Source: Patagioenas fasciata (lineage: Eukaryota > Chordata > Aves > Columbiformes > Columbidae). Taken from it: a stretch of 64,000 bases of DNA. The position numbers and the translations under genes are program-made. Location of the stretch: the NCBI RefSeq assembly GCF_037038585.1, contig NC_092523.1, positions 34,449,501 through 34,513,500 of the forward strand, read 5' to 3'. The notes below the pieces were generated by a model, which was not told where the DNA came from, ran no database searches, and was given only the letters and a program-made list of their open reading frames with translations. Positions 11,101 to 24,118 of this stretch are shown here, piece after piece. How positions within the stretch are numbered: the stretch's first letter is position 1; every line of letters begins with the position of its first letter.

Positions 11101-14100
11101 GGGGATATACCAGATTGGAGGTGCTTGAGAGCATGTGTATTCTTATGTGAGACCTGTGAGTGGTCTGCACTGGGCTTACCTGGCCATGCGCTGTTCTCAG
11201 ATGGTGATAGATAGCTCTGGAAAAAGTTTGTGGTGTGATTCTTTATGTAACTAGCTGCTTTAGAGGGCTGCAATTTTTATGGCATCCTGGCTAGTTGCTG
11301 TCTGCAGCAACGAACAATGGCCCCAGGGTCTTAGGCTGTGCTCTGACCTTTTGATAGATCCGAACGAACTAGGGACTGGCAGGATTCCCAGATTCTCACA
11401 GTAGCCTTTGCTCATCATACTTGACCTGCAGTTTGGGGGAAGAGGGCAAAATCAATCACTTCATTAATAATCAAGTATAGCAATGAACATCTTCTGCCTG
11501 GATGATTAACTTTAACTGTAATTTTAACTGTCCAAGCCTTTAGTTGCTTCACCTTTCTACAAAAATTCCTTTCTTTTGAGATGTATTTTTTTTTAGATTC
11601 TGCAACCTCAAAAGTATTCATTTTCCATTGTTTGGTGGGTTTTTTGTTTGATTGCTTGTTCTTATTTGTTTTTAAGTAAAAGTTGATAGTCAAAAGGACA
11701 TATTTTTGCTTACGAAACACACAGGAATAGTTTAGTTTTCACTTCTGCCTTAAGCTTTGAGTTTCATTTTACTCTAACTTGTGTTTGAGTTTGAAAAATA
11801 CTGATTTGGTAATAAAGTTGCATGATATATAGAGGATTTTCCTGTTTAGCCATCTGTGTGCTTCTACTTTAAAGAGAAAAGCGTGCTTATGCACTGTCTC
11901 TTCCTAAGTAAGCACTTAACCATATGTCTCAGAAGTATGTTTTAATCTGTTTTCAAGGTGGCTCACATAAGGCATTACTTGCTTATGTTTGTATGTAAGG
12001 CTGCATTTCTCTCTGTATATTAGTGGCTTATGTCCCTAAATGTTTAATTCTGTTTAGAAGGCTGTGTCATTTTTACTGCTAGAGGCAGCTTGAGCACTTA
12101 GGCTGCTTCCATGCTTGAGAATTCTAATGAATTGTTCCACAGAAAGGGGTTTTTTTTTGTTCCCTATTTAAAAAAAAAAAAAATAAAAATAAAAACACAA
12201 AAGAGCCACCACATTTAGGATAAATGCATTTAAAAAGGAATTAACTTGATACAACAGAGTCTCTTAACATGCATATCTTCCCTAGTCTGTGCAAAAATAA
12301 CAGGTGACACACGTAGTAGCAGCTCCACCCTTGTGAGCAACAAGTTCCTGTATGCAAGAAGCCTCTCGACTTTGGAAGTGCTCCATGAGGCACCTGTATA
12401 GGATTCACTCACTTATGTGATTCATCTCAGTGGATCTGAGTGAACTAAGAGGTGAGGTGCACCAAATACAGCAGAACTGTACATATGACCCTGGATCTGT
12501 CAGGTCTCTGGATCTTTTGGAAAGCAGCGGATTTCTTTTCCAAAGTCAAAGGAAGTAGAAATGAGAACAGCAGAGATAAATAGTATATATCTAATAAGAT
12601 CCTATTATCTTATTTACTTCCTTGGAGGAAAAAAAGTAGAGGAGGCATGAAAGGGAAGATAAACTATATTGCTTATGTGAAGGGGCAGTTGACTTGGAGA
12701 GCCAGTTCCTCTGTCTTGATAACGCTTAGTCTATCAATACTGTTTTTCAATAGTTTTCATAGCCTTCAATATGTGGAATTAGCTAGTTGATCCTTCCACA
12801 GTGATGGTTAGAGAAATAAAGGCAATTGGAACTTGCTGTCAGAGGTCCATTGGATCTCTAGATGGTGTAAAATCACCTTTTTGTTTCTGCTTCCCCCTGG
12901 GTCCTGCACAAAGCGTTCCAGTGCTGAAAAGGGAAGCTAATGGCTGATTTTTCTAATGTTACAGATCAGACCAAAAGTAAGAATAAAAGTGAGAATAAAA
13001 CTTATGTAAGACTTTGTTAGAAATGAGGATAATGATATTTGTGTGTGTGTGTGTATGTTAAACAAAAAGTTTAATCTACTGTTTGAACTGGAATTCAATT
13101 TTGTCTTAAGGGTGATGCTTCTGAAAAGCTGTCCATTTTAAGAAAGAAAAAAAAGCTTGGAGTCAACAGTGTCAACAAATGTAACTAGGCAAACATGTCT
13201 GAATTCCTAAAGAGTGTAGAGATGTACTGCAAATGTGCCTTACCGAATTACTTTAAACTCCAGAACCTGATGTCCTGTGAAGTTTGTATATGCTAGTGGC
13301 AAAGGTTGCCTCTCCATGCCTGATTTCTCTTCTTTATGTAAATAGGATAAACATAAATCCACTGACATGGAAATAATTGTGTGGTTTCTTGCTTCGTAGC
13401 AGCTGACTGCATGGTGGCTTTCTAGCAAAACACTTAAGTGACAGGCGGCAGGTCAGCATGGTGTTGATCTATCTTCCTGTGATCTTGGAAGCCTCTTCCA
13501 AATGACTTACAAGGTCTATATTTCTGTAGTGATATGTACCAAATATTTGCCTGTAAAACCAAATGACTGGTCAAGAAACATTTGCTTCTGTCTAGATATG
13601 TATTAAAATATATACAATAGTAATAAGGAATGGGTAGAATAGCTGACATGAACCAGTAGCTGACTCCTAATTAGAATTTGAACAAAGCTTATCAACTTAT
13701 TTCAGATTGAAGATACTGTTATTATGTGACATTGGTAAGGAGCATGCTTTTGTTAAATTTTCAGATCTTTTTATTCCTTGGGTCCAGCTAAAATGAAAAG
13801 CAGTAGTGTCAAAATAATCCTCTAAATTTTGAAGTCTGTTCCATGCTTAGCAATTATATATGCTTGACAAAAACATTTATTTGGGGTTAGAGGATTGTTT
13901 CCAGTGGAAATCTGGGCTCCTTTGAGTAAGGCTTTTACAAGCCAGCAAACACAACAGTGCAAGTTTGAAAGACCTTTGAGTCAGCTGGTTGAACTACTTA
14001 TTACAAAATGTTTATTCATTGCATTTAATAACTTGTCTGTCAATGATCTGGCAAACCAGAATGACCTGGAAAAAGGTTGTTCTTATTCTTAAAGATTCAT

Positions 14101-14400
14101 GCATGTGTCTAGGCCTATGGAACTGTCACAAACAGCTGCTACTATGCATTTGCACAATACTTGAGTGTTCAGTGTTTAAAACCTCTGTCTGTCTATCTGG
14201 TCAAAACTTACATGACCCAATCTTTAGTCTGATCTTTGAAGATTAATAAACACTGACAAAATCTATAGGATATGGGCAAAATGTTTTTTGGAGAGAATCA
14301 GACTAACTGGTAGGTAGTGTGTTTTAAGTTATTTTAAATGATATTTGCTTGTTTTCTGTGAACTCAAAATACTGTCTTTAGGTTTTTGCATACATTGCTA
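8160..14400. other. Unique AT-rich non-coding stretch
   Basis: No recognised gene. It contains a T16 run at 8864-8879, an A-rich tract at 12170-12199 and a short (GT)7 tract at 13041-13054. The minus-strand frame at 9647-9856 (69 codons, Lys/Arg/Glu-rich) and the overlapping plus frames at 10790-11150 look somewhat protein-like but match no family I know and lack clear splice or promoter context. Confidence 0.5.
12170..12199. repeat. A-rich low-complexity tract
   Basis: A run of at least 14 A followed by TAAAAATAAAAAC. No retrotransposon body is recognisable on either side, so it is listed as simple sequence only. Confidence 0.8.
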
Positions 14401-14492
14401 CATTTAGATTGAGAAAAAAAAAGTTTAAAATGATAGAGAACTTCTACATTTGTTTTCTTTTTGAGGTTTCAGGATTATTTTTGTTTCTGCAG

Positions 14493-14605
14493 TCAAAGAT
14501 GCACTTTTCTCGATCACATGCTCCTCACCAAGTAGGAGTAAGGCAGGTTTTAAAAAGAGCGTCTTTTTCTGCAAAGAGACCATCTTTCCCATCTGTTTCA
14601 CAATG
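14493..14605 (+). other. Possible 113-nt exon
   Basis: The acceptor is good: a T-rich stretch ending TTTGTTTCTGCAG at 14492. The segment is open in the frame starting at its first base and reads SKMHFSRSHAPHQVGVRQ, then a basic Ser/Arg/Lys/Phe-rich tail ending SFPSVSQW. It is followed by ATG|GTAATA (donor from 14606). It holds two CpGs in a CpG-poor neighbourhood. The same frame hits TAA at the putative intron start. The protein is not recognised. The minus strand is also open here, which weakens the case. Confidence 0.22.
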
Positions 14606-14609
14606 GTAA

Positions 14610-17600
14610 TAACATTGGAATGAATCACTTAATAAATTTAAAACTCTGGACCCTTCATTAGTAGCACCTCTGATTCTGGCACATTAGGCACTGTGATACT
14701 TTGTGTTTTGTTGAACTGATGAAGTTCTTATACTCAGTTTTTGTTCACTTTCTCTCTGTTTCACACTTGGTGCTCTCATACGCCCTTGTGAATGACATGG
14801 AAGATGTTATATCCAAGTGCATTATCATGCATAGCAGAGGCAGGCTGTGTTCTATAGCTAACAGAAGGGGAAATCTCAACAGAATTTTAAAAATGCAACA
14901 TCCTGCGTGAAGTGCATATACCTCATCTATTCATTGATTCTTCTGGCAGTAACCTTTCTGTGTGTAAAACTTCTATTTTTTTTTTCCCCCCTTTCTAACA
15001 ACAGTATCTTAAGCAGACATGTAGTTCTTTCTCTGTTGTTATCACTGTGTAATTTCACAATTATTGTGAATAACTTTAGTGTTCCATTGCATGAGTTACA
15101 CACTGTAACATTTAATACTTGTACATTCCTTTCTGAAAATTCACAGCAGTAAAGAAAACTGATTTAATGTATTAACTTTTCATTAAATTATGTAATAAGC
15201 AATCATGATAATATCTCCTGAATGCACTTCTAAGTCAATGGAAATTCACTGATTCTGGCATTCAAATTATACAGAAATGTTCATATCCCTTAGATGAAAC
15301 TGAGAGAAATTATTCCTGGACATTTGTAGTAACATATAGTTAAGGAAAAGTCCATCCTGTCTGTCACTGCTATAAAGGTGATGAACAAAGAAAACTGGTA
15401 TGCACTTGTTTGGGCAGTACCCAGTGTAATGAAGCAGTGATGGTAGCCCTGGCACTGAGAGTTACTAGTGCTAATAATTAATACCAGGATCACTAGCATA
15501 ACCACGAAAAATGACTGTTCTGCTTTGGGCAAGTGGACAAATAAAGAGAATGAGCTCAAAATGCAGTGCAAGACCATTCAGTTTAGACCACGGTAGGTAG
15601 CTTGGCCCTTTATGTATAGCTGTGCTACTAATGTGAACTGTGACATGTCAAACCTTAGTTTTTCGGTCAGTTCTTTGACAGCTTCTTCCATTTTATGCTG
15701 TTATTGCCTTTCATGCTGACAGTAATAAAAGTCACTGTGTGATTATTTTCTGCATAGAAAAATCATGTTGTTTTGAATTAGAACCTAAGGAAATTACTAA
15801 CCATAGATTATAGTATTTTAATTAATAAATGTTTTGACTGTAGACAAGGTGTGGAGAAGCAATCAGGTCAAAAAGTGATAGTGTATTAATACATCTAGAT
15901 TGCTAGCTTCAGTCTAATCCAGGCAAGTAACGGTCATGCATGGTTTACCATAGAACAGCAATTTGGTCTATGTCAGTTAAACACTTCTCTGCTGACAAAG
16001 CAGTATCTCCTGAGATGAGACCACATAGTGTTCCAGTCTGACCACGGCCTCTTCGATGTCTGGAATGAGCAAGGAATTTAAAGTACTTATCTCTTTCCCT
16101 ACAGGGTGAAACCAAGGTATATTGATCAAGTGAAACTAGCATGGTTTTGGTCTTACTGTTAATTCCAAGGAGTTTATGTGGAATAAATACAGCACACAAT
16201 TTTTTCTAGGCAATGTATGAGGCATAATTACATTTCAAAATCTGAATGCACATTTACTAGATGCATGTTAGATTAACTGTGACTGTGTAAAGCTTCACAC
16301 TGTGTTTGCACACAACTGGAAGAGGCGTAGGTACAGTCAGAGTATGGAGGATTAGGCTGATGTGTCATACCTTAAAATCTGCAATATCAAGCCCTCCACT
16401 TGAACCAGTTGTCTTTCAGTTTTTGTATATAGGATATTTCTCACCATAATGACCTGCATGAGAATGATCTCATTTCTGAATTAGGTAATAAATTTAGCTA
16501 TGGATATGGATTTTACAGGAAAAGGACAACAAGCTATAACAACAACAACAAAATCTATTTCTCCGTAAGCATAGCCTTATCTTGACACTTCAATTCAGGC
16601 TGCTCATCAAACACCTTTTTTAGAATAATAATGCCTTGACAGCTGCAATAGATATAAAACAGACAAATACTTGGATTTTTTTGTTTTTCTTGCTTCCTAA
16701 TGGACTCCAGAACTTGATGACCTTTGCTGAAAATAACTTAACTAGCTGGAGCCGTATCCAGACAGAACTATTTGAGGGCATGTGGTGAAGGCTCAGCTGT
16801 TTGGACTGTGTTTATCATTCCACAGATATGATAGCTAGACAAATAGAGGAAATTTAAAAAAAAAAAAATCAAACAGTTGTGAGGGTGAAATACAAAACTA
16901 AAAAAAAAAAGCCTCCCTAAATCATTATTTTTTCTGATTACTGATGACCTTGAGGAGTATTTCCACTATTAAAATGCTGTTGCTCGAATGCATGCTGCGT
17001 CTTCTCATCTAAATTGCAGGTTCGTATTGCAACAGTAATACTTTGTTCTTTCTCTGAGTTCATGCTGAGGGTTGTGAAAGGTCAAACCGGGTCTCTAGAT
17101 CCAGTCTAGAGGCATGTCAATGCCCTAACTTTTGCATTGATTTCATCACTCTCTCTTAATGTTACCATTATTGGTCAATATTCAACAACTGTTTCAGTCC
17201 TTGGGTCACAAGTACTTTACCTGATGAGAAAACCTACCATTGGTCTTTGCTGGTTAATAATTAACTTTTTGCAGTTCAACTGCCAGTGAAAAAATGTTTA
17301 ACGTTCTTTTGATCACTTAAAGGGTTTTCCTCACTCTCCCATTTGCTGTGCCTGCCTACTAAGATTCTATTGAAAAACAGTTTTCTTGTAACCAAGAAAA
17401 ATATACTGTTCTAACAAATAATTTTACCGGAGGTGTTACTGCTAGCTGTTTTATTTAAGTGTGGTCGGGTGCTGCAGAACCAGGTGAGCAGGGAGCTGGA
17501 TCCCAAGTCTTTCAGTCAGCAATGGTATGTTTAGCCAGTGCTGGATTATCACTGGAGAGGTGGTAGGAGGAGCAATAAACTAAATGTGTTGTAGGTCAAG

Positions 17601-18187
17601 TTGTCTAAATATGCATTACCTCTAATGCTTGAACTGGCTAATGAAGAGAGCTCACAATGTTGCTGTTTATTAGCAAATAATTTTTAGGAGCTGTGTCTGT
17701 TCTTTTTGTTCATGTGGTACATTAATTTTGTTCCATTTGTGAAGGAAAATGCACAAGTACAGAACCTGCTTTTTGCGTAAACATACTAAAAATTACATGT
17801 ATGTGTTATCAAAATAAACATGGGTTCATACTCTTTTGAAATACACATATTTGTAACAAGAGGGTCCTATAAGAACTGTTAAATCTTGAATAAAAAATTG
17901 AGTCAGTCTTGAGAAAGACTGTGTCCTGTACTCCAGTAAAATTTTACAGACTTGATTGATACTGATGAGGTTAGGAAGCATTGTGAATGTCGATCAAGAC
18001 TGTAAGAAACTTCAACTGCTCTTGTGGTAGAAGGCGTTTCTGTATCCTAGACAGTTTTAGCTTTTCGGAGGACTAAGTCATCTTTAATTTTGTCATAATC
18101 TGTTGTTTCTCTAATTGAAGCCTGCCTCAGAAAATATTGAACTACACTGTCACGGTACTGTCAAATATTCTGCTTGTTAATTTCCAG
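14610..18187. other. Unique AT-rich non-coding stretch
   Basis: Contains short A-runs at 16855-16868 and 16902-16911 and a small (AAC)n at about 16539-16553. No gene, RNA or repeat family recognised. Confidence 0.5.
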
Positions 18188-18437
18188 GATGCAATTTCAT
18201 TGCCCGAAAGGGTGGAGAACATCATTAGCTTCCTTAAGACCTTTGGTACAGTCAGCTGTTTTTCTCTGCTGGGGTTTTGCCTGTCAGCTTGAAAGCTTCA
18301 GAGTGGCTTTGCAGAGTTCTGCCTTGGAGAACACTGGGGCACAAGCTGCTCTGCAGTGGTGGGGAAAGGGCAAGTCCCACAGCGGCTTTGACATTGCAGC
18401 ACCTGGTGTGCCTCAGGATACAAGCCTATCCTCAAAG
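18188..18437 (+). other. GC-richer open segment with splice-like ends
   Basis: The segment follows TTAATTTCCAG and ends CTCAAAG|GTAACC (donor from 18438). It is visibly richer in G and C than its flanks and is open throughout in one frame with an ATG at 18189 (start MQFHCPKGWR; later LESFRVALQSSALENTGAQA). No domain, signal peptide or family was recognised. It could be an exon of a lineage-specific transcript, a lncRNA exon, or an old repeat I do not recognise. Confidence 0.18.
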
Positions 18438-18669
18438 GTAACCTTGTAGTAACACCAATAGCAAGTCCTACAAAGCCATCAGTAGGTGTAAAGGCTAAAG
18501 TTTGTTACGTGTGGGGAAAGCCTAACTGAATGGAAGGAAGCAGGAAGCTGTCTTGCACTATTTAATCGTGTAAATATTTCAGTGATTGTCAAATAGACAT
18601 TTACCTGTATATGTGAACACAAGCCTTTGCACATGCCAAAGAGATTCTCATAATATTGATGCAGTGTGA

Positions 18670-18731
18670 TTTTTTTTTTTTTTTTTTTTAAATCTCCTCC
18701 CCCCCCCCGCCCCCCCACCTCCCTCCCCCCA
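18670..18731. repeat. Homopolymer T run plus C-rich tract (G-quadruplex potential on minus strand)
   Basis: About 20 T (18670-18689) are followed, after AAATCTCCT, by runs of C9, C7 and C6 with short interruptions to 18730. Read on the minus strand this gives at least four G-runs of three or more with loops of one to five bases, the usual G-quadruplex pattern. The C-rich strand could form an i-motif. Polymerase slippage is likely at this locus. Confidence 0.85.
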
Positions 18732-18734
18732 GCT

Positions 18735-20685
18735 TCAGCGCAGTGGGCTGGCTTTAATCTTGATTGAATTTACTTTTCTGAAAATGAGGTGTTAACCTAT
18801 GGTGGACATGGTATCTCATCTATGAAGGAATTCATCAGATACATCAGGGATACTTGGATGAATAGAAACACAGTTGCAAAATAAACTTTTGTAGTTAAAG
18901 CTTTCAGTTGCTTGATTCTTGCAGGTGCAGTATTCCAATTTTCTGCCATGTTTGTGTATTGAGCTGTCGGTACCTTGATCCTCAGTCTAGAAAAACTGGT
19001 CCTATATTAGTCAATATTTATTTTTCAACAGTATTTCCTTTCACATTGATAGATATTTAATACCGGGAATTAAAATAGTCTTTGTGGGGAATTTTTTCTC
19101 TTTTGACCAGGTAGCATACTTGAACTCTTTCCTTACTGCTAACTCTGTGACTTAATTGCAAGTTACAATTTAATTTGGCCTTATTTGATAACCTGTTAGG
19201 TTTCTTGTTACTGTATTTTAGAGATTGGGGGTGGCTTTAATGCAGCAATGATGCATCTTCAGCCAATCTCAATGATGGAAATTACTTTCAGAACTGTTAC
19301 TGTTTTGGGCTTTGTACTTGCCCTTTTCATACAGGGCATAGTGATTGTAATAAATGAGTAGACCATTTCTCTGTGGAAGTGCCTGGTGGATTTTTCTTCT
19401 GAGTATGGCTGAGTAATGTAGTTTGTCCCTGTTCCTAATGTCGGAATTTATTTAAATACCTTCATTCTACCTTTGTGCCCATTTCCTAATCTCTTCCTTT
19501 TGCTTCTACAGAGCAGTAGGAATATTACTCAAGTCAGTGTCTAGAGCAGCATAAAGGTTGTATAGCTAAGAGCAGAATTCGACAGCTTTATTACTGTTTC
19601 TATAAAGCTGCAAGCTACAGAGCATTATACTAGAGAGAAAAATATTAGAATATTTTGTCAGGAGATGGTATCATTTGGAATATTAAGCAAAATTGTCTTC
19701 CAAAATTATTCAGTGCTGAATCACTGTGTGAAGCAACTTATCTGGCTAATTTGTTGCCCTTTCTAGGTTTCTTTAGCTTGCCAGTTCTTTGGAATGATGA
19801 AGTCCTGCTGACTCAGACAGAAATGCTAGGTTGACAGTTGATACCAGGATCTCAGTCAAGCTTGTCTGAGTAGTTGCTTGTTTTCAGTGGTGTAATTAAA
19901 CACATTAGGCTAGAGATATAGTGACCTCTTAATCTTTGAAAATGACCAACTTCAATGTGAAGTCCATATGAACTGCAGGCCAACTATCCCTGCATTTTTG
20001 TAATCATTTTTAAGTCAGTGTAACACTTTTCAAACTGAAAATGTTTATGCAAAAAAGGTGTTAGCTTTTGATCTTAGTTGAAGGATTAGTTCTCATTTGG
20101 ACCAGCAGATTAGTCCAACTCACCTCACATCAAATGATGAGTAGACCTGACACAGGGTAAGGAGAAGTGACAGGGAAAGGAGATGCACCTTTTTTGTGGT
20201 GAAGGCAGGATCCTAGATTGAGTTGAACCAACTTTAGAACCGGACAACTTGTCCTCTGTAACCTTTGTAGGAAATGGCAACATGACTGTCATAGGTTCCA
20301 CCCAAGCAACCATGTGAAGTTAAAACATGCAACATGAAATCTCCTTGCACCTATGCAAAATAGTTGTCTTTTATGTTTTACTATCTGGACATCTTTTCTA
20401 CTTGGACATCTTCAATCTCAGAGGCTTTTTCTACACTGTGGGGCCGAGTGCTGCATGAGGTGCTTCATGGTTGGCACATGGATCTGCAGCCATAGTAGTG
20501 GGACATCCCTCATGCCTGTATTTGCACATGTCTGGACGACTTGGGGACACGGGCATTTCATGGAGAATACGCCCTGTGCTGTAGTTAAAGACACAGTAAC
20601 TTGGAGGCCAGGCTTTTATCTTTTCTTGAGCTATGGGATCCTTCTCACCTGAAATAAATAATTTTCAATTAGTCTCAGAGTGTGG
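18735..20685. other. Unique non-coding stretch with one moderately GC-rich patch
   Basis: Mostly AT-rich. The patch 20353-20652 is open on the plus strand for 99 codons (Cys/Trp/His-rich) and also open on the minus strand for about 70 codons without an ATG. Double openness mostly reflects base composition, so neither frame is called a gene. Confidence 0.4.
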
Positions 20686-20793
20686 TGGGATTTGGTGGTT
20701 TGTGCTTGTTTGGCTTTGTGTTTTGTTGGTTTTGTTTGGGGTTTTTTGTTTGTTTTGGTTTGAGTTTTGTTTGGTTGGTTGGGTTTTTTTTTA
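20686..20793 (+). repeat. GTTT/GGTTT-rich low-complexity tract
   Basis: About 100 bases composed almost only of G and T in degenerate GTTT, GGTTT and GTTTG units, ending in a T run. It is the approximate reverse complement of the CAAA-rich tract at 28323-28437, so the two form a widely spaced imperfect inverted repeat. Confidence 0.85.
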
Positions 20794-21319
20794 ATCCTGT
20801 TACACCCTTATATTTTATTTTTCTCTCCTGACAAAACTGTGCCTGAATCTTCCCCTGCCTGTTTTCTGCAAATTTTATGCTATTAAATTTCAAAAGTAAT
20901 AATTCTTACAGTTGTTTAAGTTTTATCAGTAAAAGCTGGTTTTGCATAGTGTTACTTCTTGTGCAGTACCTTAAATACAGCTCATTTCAGTGATAAGTTT
21001 CATTAAAAAGTTATGTTACACCAGTTAACATGGTGATGAATTCTAGCATTGGAATTGGAATGACTGGGAAGGCAGGCACCTCTTCATTAGTTCTTCTGCC
21101 AAATCGAGTCCACTATTTAACTATATCTTTTTTCCTTCTGCTGGAAGTATGTTTTTCCTAAAGGACTGTGTTTAAGGAGATATGGAGCAAGCTGGTTTTA
21201 TATAGGGTGCATTCATTCCTTTGTTCTCTACAGGTGGGATCTACTTCAGTGCTAATGACCTCTACTGCTTGACCTACACATAAATAAAGTTGCCAGCATA
21301 ACTCCTTTCTCTATTCCAG

Positions 21320-21363
21320 CACAGGCAGAACAAGAGCAGTTCACAGATAAAAGCAGTCATGAG
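21320..21363 (+). other. Possible 44-nt exon
   Basis: CTTTCTCTATTCCAG is a good acceptor (AG at 21318-21319), and GAG|GTACGG a weaker donor (from 21364). One frame reads QAEQEQFTDKSSHE, an acidic hydrophilic stretch with protein-like composition. A second frame is also open. A further acceptor-like site, TTTGTTCTCTACAG, lies about 85 bases upstream (ending near 21234). Family unknown. Confidence 0.15.
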
Positions 21364-21369
21364 GTACGG

Positions 21370-24097
21370 GATTACGGGAAGTCAAAAAAAAGCACACTGG
21401 AGTGAGAAGTCCTTCAAATAAACCACATCTTCCCATATTGTTAAAGTGCCCTGGTTTTTGTGCTGTAATTCTAAATTAAGTATGATCAAAGTTATTTTGT
21501 TTAGTATGAAGTGCGTTCTTTAAGCTGCTCAGGTGAACTTGGAATGCAATAACAATATTGAAGAAAATGTGGTCTAGACAGTCGTTTTACATGACTGCAC
21601 ATTAAAAATTAGTAGACATATGGTAAGCAACAGGATATCTATCACACTAGGTAACAAATGATTGTCAGCTTTCCCAGTCCCCTGAGCAGAAATAAGTATC
21701 CATTTATTCTTCTGTGAGGGCAACTGTACTACCCCATGTCCTAGATTAGTTACAAGGCTGCTATTTAGTCACAAATGTGGTCGTTCTTTTACTGCTTCCT
21801 TAAGAACATAGTTTTAGCTGACTTTCACAGCAAATCATAAAATAGTTACACAAAACCTGTCCTTAGCTGTATAGTTTTTTGATATATAACTCAGTAATGC
21901 AATAGTAGGTTAGCCATTGTTTTCTTTAAAAAGTCACCACCATGCCATCCACCACCCTAAAAAGCAGAATGGGTTAAATATGTTATATAAAAAAAATACA
22001 TATAGCAGTACATTTCAAGCCCCAAATTAAATATGCAGCAAAAATTGGAAAGCAAAGAGATCCAAATTACTACTTTGGTAATTTTGTACTGGAGCTTTAA
22101 AAATCAAGAGTTTTACTGGAGTATAAAATATCCATAGCTTACATGGACTTTTTAGAATCCATTACACAGATTGGGTACATCTCGAATTACTGTATTCCAG
22201 CATGTTTATTAAACATTAAAGTGCCTTAATGTGTTGACTTCATAAATCATCAGATACTGAAAATCAAAACTTTTTAGACTTGTACCGTGCATGCTGAATT
22301 TGATTATTGGTATCACTCGTAGTAGTGTTCTGCACAGATTTCCATCCTGGTGAGTTTAGAAACTTTGGATGCAATAATTAGGAAATCTGACGCGTTCTGC
22401 AGTAGGCAAAAGACTTACCGTGAGCAATGACAGAATAAAACATATACTGAAAATATATTGGTAATGTAAAACATCTGAAAGCCAACAAAGTAGAAGCAGT
22501 TTGGCAGCATTGATTTTGTTAAACCACAATATGGTACTGAAGGTAGCGAAGGGAATTCATTCAGTGTTCCTGCTTGTTTCAGTTCTGCACAGGGCAGTAT
22601 CTGTACTGATTTGTATCCCATCAACTTTAGCAGATCTCAGGAACATCTAGCAAGAGGGAATAGGCCAAGAATTCAATGTGGAATCAGATCACTAGTTTTG
22701 GAGTTGTGTTTTTTTTTTTTCCTAAAGAAATACATTTTAAATAGGTGCAGTGAATCCAGCTTTTAGTCTGTGGTGCCATCTCTTGTCATTTCATGCACAA
22801 ATGTCTATTTGTGTCCTATGGAGTCTTTCTTCATCTCCTGGTATTATCTGAGAATTTCAGCTTTGTTTGAATTTGCAATATCTAGCCAAAGCTTGAAAAG
22901 ATATTCCAGTTGCTCCCTAATCAGAAGTTATGTTTGCTCCAGGGACAGAAGATACAGTATTTCATTTTAATTTATTTTTAAAATTTTATGTTTTAGTTTT
23001 CAACTGTCTTTGCCTAAATAGCTGATATTGGCAGTACTGTTGAAATGTGCTGTTTCTAGAATTGCTAGATGCGTGCATTAAAATAAATTAGAACTCCTGC
23101 AGGTGTCTGATGAAACAAGTTAGAATGTTTAGTTTAAACTAGTTTTAAGCACCCGTTCTTGCCAGTATTGCTTTACATAAGTGATTTAGGTTCTAATTTT
23201 TGTCTGTGAGCTCGGCTTGAGGGACCGCTGTTTACCTCTTTCTTTCTTGGTTGGCTGCTGGAAAATGTGCAAAATATACCCTCTTGGAAGGGTACAGGAT
23301 CAAGTCCCCAGAATAAAAGTTCTCTCGGGCAGCACCAGAAGTCACAGAAGCATATGATGCCTCTCCCTTCACATGATATCACTATGGAGCATGTCTCAGG
23401 GGAAACTATCTAGGCAAGAATGCAAATCCCTTCTGTGCTGAGGCCACCAATTAGTGCCAATTAAAATGAAATATTTTTTTTTGGTAGCTAGGAAATAATC
23501 TGGGTACAGAAAAAATGAGTTCACAATTTGAAAAACTTGTGAATGTTTTTTAAGTAGAAAAGATATCAGTAATTATTCAAAATGAAAGGTTTTGAACCTG
23601 AGTGTAAGATGTAAAATAACAGCAAAGGAACAGCTGTGAAATGAGCTTAATAAATGACAAATACTTGTTGCAATACATTTGACTTCAGGCTGGAAAGTGT
23701 TCAAAGCAGGATGTTAACATATCTTTTGATAGAAGAGAGAGCTCCAAGCCTTGGAATGTCTTTCCTCACTGCCACTTCCAACTAGCACCACTGGCCACCC
23801 TCAATCCTGTGTGCCTGGCTTGGTTGAGTGAACCCTCCAGTCTTAACAGGAACCTTTGTACTCCTAAAGGAAATGTGAATTTTCACAAAGCTGAAATAAA
23901 GCTTCTAATTTAAAAACAAGTGTTATTTTATGGCATGTGCCATTTTTAAAGAAAAAGCAAAAATCTTTATGCAATGGTAGAAGTCTTTAAAAAGAACAAA
24001 CTCCTTAATTTCCTGATTAAACAGAGCACTGGAACTTGCAAAACTTGCAAGTTAATGCTAAAATAATCATGCAAGCTCTAACATTTCTTCGTTAATT
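21370..24097. other. Unique AT-rich non-coding stretch
   Basis: No recognised gene or repeat. The region 23170-23400 is slightly GC-richer with a 69-codon minus-strand frame but has no recognisable domain. Confidence 0.5.
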
Positions 24098-24117
24098 AAA
24101 AAAAAAAAAAAAAAAAA
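24098..24117. repeat. Poly-A run of 20 abutting the CR1 3' end
   Basis: Twenty A residues directly precede the CR1 terminus on the plus strand, that is poly-T downstream of the element in its own orientation. CR1 elements do not normally end in poly-A, so this is more likely the target sequence or later slippage than a tail. Confidence 0.8.
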
Positions 24118-24118
24118 G

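Noticed and set aside
10790..11150. Two overlapping plus-strand frames (112 and 61 codons)
   Set aside because: Both look moderately protein-like, but they overlap in different frames, match no family, and the first begins in AT-rich sequence without a good start context.
20125..20652. Open frames on both strands (62 and about 70 codons minus, 99 codons plus)
   Set aside because: Openness on both strands follows from locally higher GC. No family or consistent splice structure was found.
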